Part shown: one piece after another, positions 60,266-64,000 of the stretch
Numbering within the stretch: the stretch's first letter is position 1
Layout of the letters: every line of letters starts with the position of its first letter
Assembly (NCBI GenBank): GCA_028690035.1
Contig: JAQVCA010000005.1
Span: forward strand, 1-64,000
Origin: Comamonas sp.
GTDB taxonomy: Bacteria; Pseudomonadota; Gammaproteobacteria; Burkholderiales; Burkholderiaceae_C
Direction of reading: 5' to 3'
DNA length: 64,000 nucleotides
Made by a program: the position numbers and the translations under genes
The notes under the pieces: model-generated
Databases searched by the model: none
What the model saw: the letters and a program-made list of their open reading frames with translations, nothing else
Told to the model about the DNA's origin: nothing

Positions 60266-60565
60266 AACGGGACAAGCATCCGGGCAGATTTGCGCCTTGC
60301 TACCTAGGGTTTGCGACAGGTAGCGGCATTTGGGGAAGAAAACAAGTCGCTACGTTAGAAATAAACCACACCCAAAAAATGAAAACAGGCTCTAAAGGAT
60401 GGATTACCCGATCAGGACTTTCCCGCACATCGTCATTGAAAAGACACGATAACGTCAAACCCACCACTAGGATTGTTGGAAATCTGGCGCAAGCAAGACT
60501 TTTAAGCCTTTTTTACCCGTAACGGTTTGCACCACCCTAAGAACATTTTTTTGTGAGGAACTGCA
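60266..60565. other. Divergent regulatory region, no gene
   Basis: The region between the Crp/Fnr-family gene and the ligase gene should hold promoters in both directions. I could not pick out a convincing Crp/Fnr palindrome. A GAGGAAC ribosome-binding site precedes the ligase ATG. Confidence 0.45.
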
Positions 60566-62500
60566 ATGGCGACCACATTCCCACACCTGCTTTTGCAACA
60601 CGCGAGCCAGCGCCCCCAAGCACCGGCGTTGCGTGAAAAAGAGTACGGTATCTGGCAAACATGGACTTGGAGCGATGTCGCCCGCGACGTGCGCCACATG
60701 GCCTGTGGCCTGGCGGCGCTGGGTCTGTCCAAAGGGCAAAACCTGGCCTTTGTGAGCGACAACCGCCCCCATGTGTACATGGGCTTCTGTGCCGTGCAAA
60801 GCCTGGGCGCGGTGCCCATTCCGCTGTACCAGGATGCGGTGGCCCAGGAGATGGGCTTTGTCGTGCAGGATGCCGATGTGGAGTTCGCCTTCGCGGAAAA
60901 CCAGGAGCAGGTGGACAAGCTGCTGGAAGTGCGCGAAACCGTGCCCAGCCTGCGCCACATCATTTACGACGACCCACGCGGCCTACGCAAGTACCAAGAC
61001 CCAGGCCTGATCAGCACCGAAGAGCTCAAAAAACTGGGCCAAGCCTGGGATCGCGACCACCCCGGTGTGTGGGAGAGCATGCACCAGCGCGTACAGTCCG
61101 AGGATGTGGGCGTCATCCTGTACACCTCCGGCACCACCGGCAAGCCCAAGGGCGTGTGCCTGACGCATGCCAACTTCATTGGCTCGGCCAAGGGTGGGGT
61201 TGAAGTGGACCGCCTGGGCCCCAGCGACAACGTGATCTCGTACCTGCCGCCGGCCTGGGTGGGCGACCACCTGTTCTCCTACGCGCAGTGGCTGTACGCA
61301 GGCTTCACCATCAACTGCCCCGAATCGGCAGCCACGGTCAGCATCGACATGCGCGAAGTGGGCCCCACCTACTACTTTGCCCCGCCCCGCGTGTTTGAAG
61401 GCATGCTCACTTCGGTCTCCATCCGCATGGAAGACGCCGCCCCATTCAAGCAGTGGCTGTACGAACAAAGCATGGCCGTGGCCAAGCGCGTAGGCTCGGA
61501 CATTCTGGATGGCAAGCCCATCAGCGCGCTGGACAAACTCAAATACAAGCTGGGCGATTTGTTCATCTATGGCCCGCTGCGCAACGCCATGGGCCTGTCG
61601 CGCATCCGCGTGGCCTATACCGCAGGGGCGGCGATTGGCCCGGAACTGTTCCAGTTTTTTCGCAGCATTGGCATCAACCTCAAACAGCTGTACGGCCAGA
61701 CCGAAACCTGCGCCTATGTCTGCCTGCAGCGCGACCGTCAGGTCGATATCAACAGCGTGGGCGAAGCGGCCCCAGGCATTGAGCTGAAGATTGCCGACAA
61801 CGGCGAGGTGCTGCTGCGTGGGGTGTCGGTGCTCAAGGAATACTACAAGCGCCCCGATGCCACCGCCGAAGTCATCGACGAACAGGGCTACTTCCACACG
61901 GGCGATGCTGGGGTGATTGGCGCCAACGGGCAGCTGCGCATCATCGACCGCGCCAAGGACGTGGGCAAGATGGCCACCGGCGCCATGTTTGCGCCCAACT
62001 ACATCGAGAACAAGCTCAAGTTCTTCTCGCACATCAAGGAAGCCGTGTGCTTTGGCAACGGCAAGGACAAGGTGTGCGCCTTTGTCAACATCGACTACGA
62101 AGCCGTGGGCAACTGGGCCGAACGCCAGGGCATTCCCTACGGGGGTTATGTGGATCTGGCCTCCAAGCCCCAGGTGCTGGATCTGATTGCCGACTGCGTG
62201 CGCCAGGTCAACGCCACGCTGGCCGCCGAAGAAGGTATGGCCGACACACAGATTGCACGCTTTCTGGTGCTGCACAAAGAGCTGGACCCCGACGACGATG
62301 AGCTGACCCGCACGCGCAAAGTGCGCCGCAACTTCATCGCCGACAAATACGGCGTGCTCATCGATGCGCTGTACAGCGGCAAGACCGAGCAGTTCATCGA
62401 AACGCAGGTCAAGTTCGAAGACGGGCGTACCGGCAGCGTCAGCGCCACGCTCAAGATTTTGGACGCCCACGTCTTTGCTCCCACCAAGGCCGCCGCCTAA
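60566..62500 (+). CDS. AMP-dependent acyl-CoA synthetase (FadD-like)
   Basis: The 644-residue protein is an adenylate-forming ligase: P-loop YTSGTTGKPKGV (about 192-203), motif YGQTETCAYV (about 380), TGDAGVIG and the C-terminal region. Its size and its loop fit the long-chain/aromatic group that sits beside branched-chain amino acid ABC genes in Comamonadaceae. Substrate could be a long-chain or aromatic acid. It is the first gene of an operon with livG and livH downstream. Confidence 0.9.
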   Translation: MATTFPHLLLQHASQRPQAPALREKEYGIWQTWTWSDVARDVRHMACGLAALGLSKGQNLAFVSDNRPHVYMGFCAVQSLGAVPIPLYQDAVAQEMGFVVQDADVEFAFAENQEQVDKLLEVRETVPSLRHIIYDDPRGLRKYQDPGLISTEELKKLGQAWDRDHPGVWESMHQRVQSEDVGVILYTSGTTGKPKGVCLTHANFIGSAKGGVEVDRLGPSDNVISYLPPAWVGDHLFSYAQWLYAGFTINCPESAATVSIDMREVGPTYYFAPPRVFEGMLTSVSIRMEDAAPFKQWLYEQSMAVAKRVGSDILDGKPISALDKLKYKLGDLFIYGPLRNAMGLSRIRVAYTAGAAIGPELFQFFRSIGINLKQLYGQTETCAYVCLQRDRQVDINSVGEAAPGIELKIADNGEVLLRGVSVLKEYYKRPDATAEVIDEQGYFHTGDAGVIGANGQLRIIDRAKDVGKMATGAMFAPNYIENKLKFFSHIKEAVCFGNGKDKVCAFVNIDYEAVGNWAERQGIPYGGYVDLASKPQVLDLIADCVRQVNATLAAEEGMADTQIARFLVLHKELDPDDDELTRTRKVRRNFIADKYGVLIDALYSGKTEQFIETQVKFEDGRTGSVSATLKILDAHVFAPTKAAA

Positions 62501-62535
62501 GCACTCAGCCCCCTTGCCTGGAAAGAACTGCATCC

Positions 62536-63321
62536 ATGACCGACAAGAAAATTGGCGATGTCATTTTGGACATCAAAAACATCAGCCTGCGTTTTGGCGG
62601 CGTCAAAGCGCTGACCGACATCTCGTTCAACGTGCGCGAGCACGAGATCCGCTCGATCATCGGCCCCAACGGAGCGGGTAAATCGTCGATGCTCAACTGC
62701 ATCAACGGCGTCTATACCCCGTCGGAAGGCTCCATCACATTCCGGGGGCAGACTTTTGCCCACATGAACAGCCGCCAGGTGGCCGAAATGGGCGTGGCAC
62801 GCACCTTCCAGAACCTGGCCCTGTTCAAAGGCATGAGCGTGATCGACAACATCATGACCGGGCGCAACCTCAAGATCAAAAGCAACCTGCTCATGCAGGC
62901 ACTGCACTTGGGGCCAGCACGGCGCGAGGAAATCGCGCACCGCGAGTTTGTCGAGCACATCATCGACTTCCTGGAAATCCAGGCCTTTCGCAAAACGCCC
63001 GTGGGCCAGCTGCCCTACGGCCTGCAAAAGCGCGTGGACCTGGGCCGCGCCCTGGCCATGGAGCCCCAGGTGCTGCTGCTGGACGAGCCCATGGCCGGCA
63101 TGAACGTCGAGGAAAAGCAGGACATGTGCCGCTTCATTCTGGATGTGAACGACGAGTTCGGCACCACCATCGTGCTCATTGAGCACGACATGGGCGTGGT
63201 GATGGACATCTCGGACCGCGTCGTCGTGCTGGATTACGGCAAGAAGATTGGCGACGGCGCCCCCGAAGAAGTGCGCAACAACGAAGACGTGATCCGTGCC
63301 TACCTGGGCACTTCCCACTAA
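62536..63321 (+). CDS. livG: Branched-chain amino acid-type ABC transporter ATPase (LivG)
   Basis: The 261-residue ATPase has Walker A GPNGAGKSS (about 44), the signature LPYGLQKRVDLGRA (about 159), Walker B LLLDEPMAGMN and the switch His in LIEHDMGVV. It is LivG-like in length and in the C-terminal segment. Together with the permease downstream and the ligase upstream it suggests uptake of a carboxylic acid or amino acid feeding CoA activation. Confidence 0.92.
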   Translation: MTDKKIGDVILDIKNISLRFGGVKALTDISFNVREHEIRSIIGPNGAGKSSMLNCINGVYTPSEGSITFRGQTFAHMNSRQVAEMGVARTFQNLALFKGMSVIDNIMTGRNLKIKSNLLMQALHLGPARREEIAHREFVEHIIDFLEIQAFRKTPVGQLPYGLQKRVDLGRALAMEPQVLLLDEPMAGMNVEEKQDMCRFILDVNDEFGTTIVLIEHDMGVVMDISDRVVVLDYGKKIGDGAPEEVRNNEDVIRAYLGTSH

Positions 63322-63360
63322 GCAGATTTAGGCAAAAAAGAGAAGTAAAGGAGCAGGAGC

Positions 63361-64000
63361 ATGGCGTTCTTCCTAGAAACCCTGTTTGGCGGCCTCATGG
63401 TAGGCACGCTGTACGCACTGGTAGCCATCGGCTTTGTGCTGATTTTCAAGGCCTCGGGTGTCTTCAACTTCGGCCAAGGTGCCATGGTGCTGTTTGCAGC
63501 GCTGATGATGGCGCGCTTTGCCGAATGGATTCCCGCTGCGCTGGGCATGCAGCCGGGCATGGTGGGCAACCTGCTGGCCATCGTCGTCACCCTGGCAGGC
63601 ATGGTGGTGCTGGCCTGGCTGATCGAGCGCCTGGCGCTGCGCCATCTGGTCAACCAGGAGCCGATCGCGCTGCTCATGGCCACGCTGGGCATTGCCTACC
63701 TGCTGGACGGCTTTGGCCCGATGGTGCTGGGCTCGGAGGTGTACAGCATCGATGTGGGCATGCCCAAAGACCCGGTGTTCATTCTGGATTCGATGTTCCC
63801 CGGCGGTCTGATGATCAGCCTGGAAGACCTGTACGCCGCAGGCATCGCTGCCGTGCTGGTGGCCGCACTGAGCATCTTTTTCCAGAAAACCAAAACCGGT
63901 CGTGCGCTGCGCGCCGTGGCCGACGACCACCAGGCTGCGCAATCGATCGGCATTCCGCTGTCGCGCATCTGGGTCATCGTCTGGTCGGTGGCCGGGGGGG
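63361..64000 (+). CDS. livH: Branched-chain amino acid-type ABC permease LivH (partial, cut by window end)
   Basis: Translation from ATG 63361 gives an open frame to the last base, about 213 residues, beginning MAFFLETLFGGLMVGTLYAL with the LivH hallmark LIFKASGVFNFGQGAMV and RALRAVADDHQAAQSIGI near the end. Several membrane segments are clear. An AAAGGAG ribosome-binding site precedes the ATG. The remaining C-terminal third and probably livM, livF and a binding protein lie beyond the window. Confidence 0.93.
   Translation, partial: MAFFLETLFGGLMVGTLYALVAIGFVLIFKASGVFNFGQGAMVLFAALMMARFAEWIPAALGMQPGMVGNLLAIVVTLAGMVVLAWLIERLALRHLVNQEPIALLMATLGIAYLLDGFGPMVLGSEVYSIDVGMPKDPVFILDSMFPGGLMISLEDLYAAGIAAVLVAALSIFFQKTKTGRALRAVADDHQAAQSIGIPLSRIWVIVWSVAGG

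Overview
The window looks like the chromosome of a betaproteobacterium of the family Comamonadaceae (Acidovorax, Comamonas or Delftia relatives). This is inferred from the housekeeping genes (hemE, priA, pgi/tal with a HexR-type regulator, pilBCD-coaE-zapD-yacG, a FadD-like ligase beside livGH) and from scattered copies of an AGCTGCTTGCGCTT-type repeat that I associate with this family. No database search was possible, so family names rest on motifs, length and gene order.

The window splits at about 39.55 kb. Everything left of that point is accessory DNA: two genomic islands lying in tandem at one tRNA-Pro(CGG) integration site. Identical 48-bp copies of the tRNA 3' end lie at 14880-14927 and 39505-39552. 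Neither carries the 5' half, so the intact tRNA should lie left of the window.

Island A (1 to about 14.9 kb; its left end is outside) carries a leftward type I restriction-modification operon (RHH regulator, hsdR, hsdM, hsdS, a truncated ATPase), an XRE regulator divergent from two unknown genes, and a repeat-rich noncoding stretch with an 11-bp tandem array and a 225-bp inverted-repeat element. It also has an AT-rich tyrosine recombinase, a phosphoesterase with an unknown partner, hipBA with twin operators, and an integrase abutting the central att site.

Island B (14.93-39.50 kb) is a 24.6-kb defence island. It starts with its own integrase and a double His-Me-finger protein. After a perfect 26-bp hairpin comes a long rightward cluster: a helicase fused to DUF1998 and a PD-(D/E)XK-type nuclease, an SNF2 helicase, a 1568-residue adenine methylase, a dGTPase-like HD hydrolase, and a protein with a HEPN-type RNALAH motif. 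The first three resemble class 1 DISARM (DrmA/DrmB, DrmD, DrmMI), but with DrmA and DrmB fused and a nuclease tail in place of DrmC. I know no described system with exactly this composition, and it is my main candidate for something new. Next come an RHH-GNAT toxin-antitoxin pair, an AbiL-like (RloA/RloB) pair extended by an HNH nuclease gene, and at the right end an HUH replication initiator and an AlpA-like regulator.

From 39.55 kb on the genes are ordinary chromosome: the native tRNA-Pro terminator, a porin, a short hemerythrin-like gene, a decayed parA, OsmC, priA, hemE, a CoA-binding protein, a DsbD-like reductase, a creatininase-family hydrolase, pgi-tal with divergent hexR, the type IV pilus genes pilB-pilC-pilD followed by coaE, zapD and yacG, a Crp/Fnr regulator, and an acyl-CoA ligase leading into a branched-chain amino acid ABC transporter cut by the window end.
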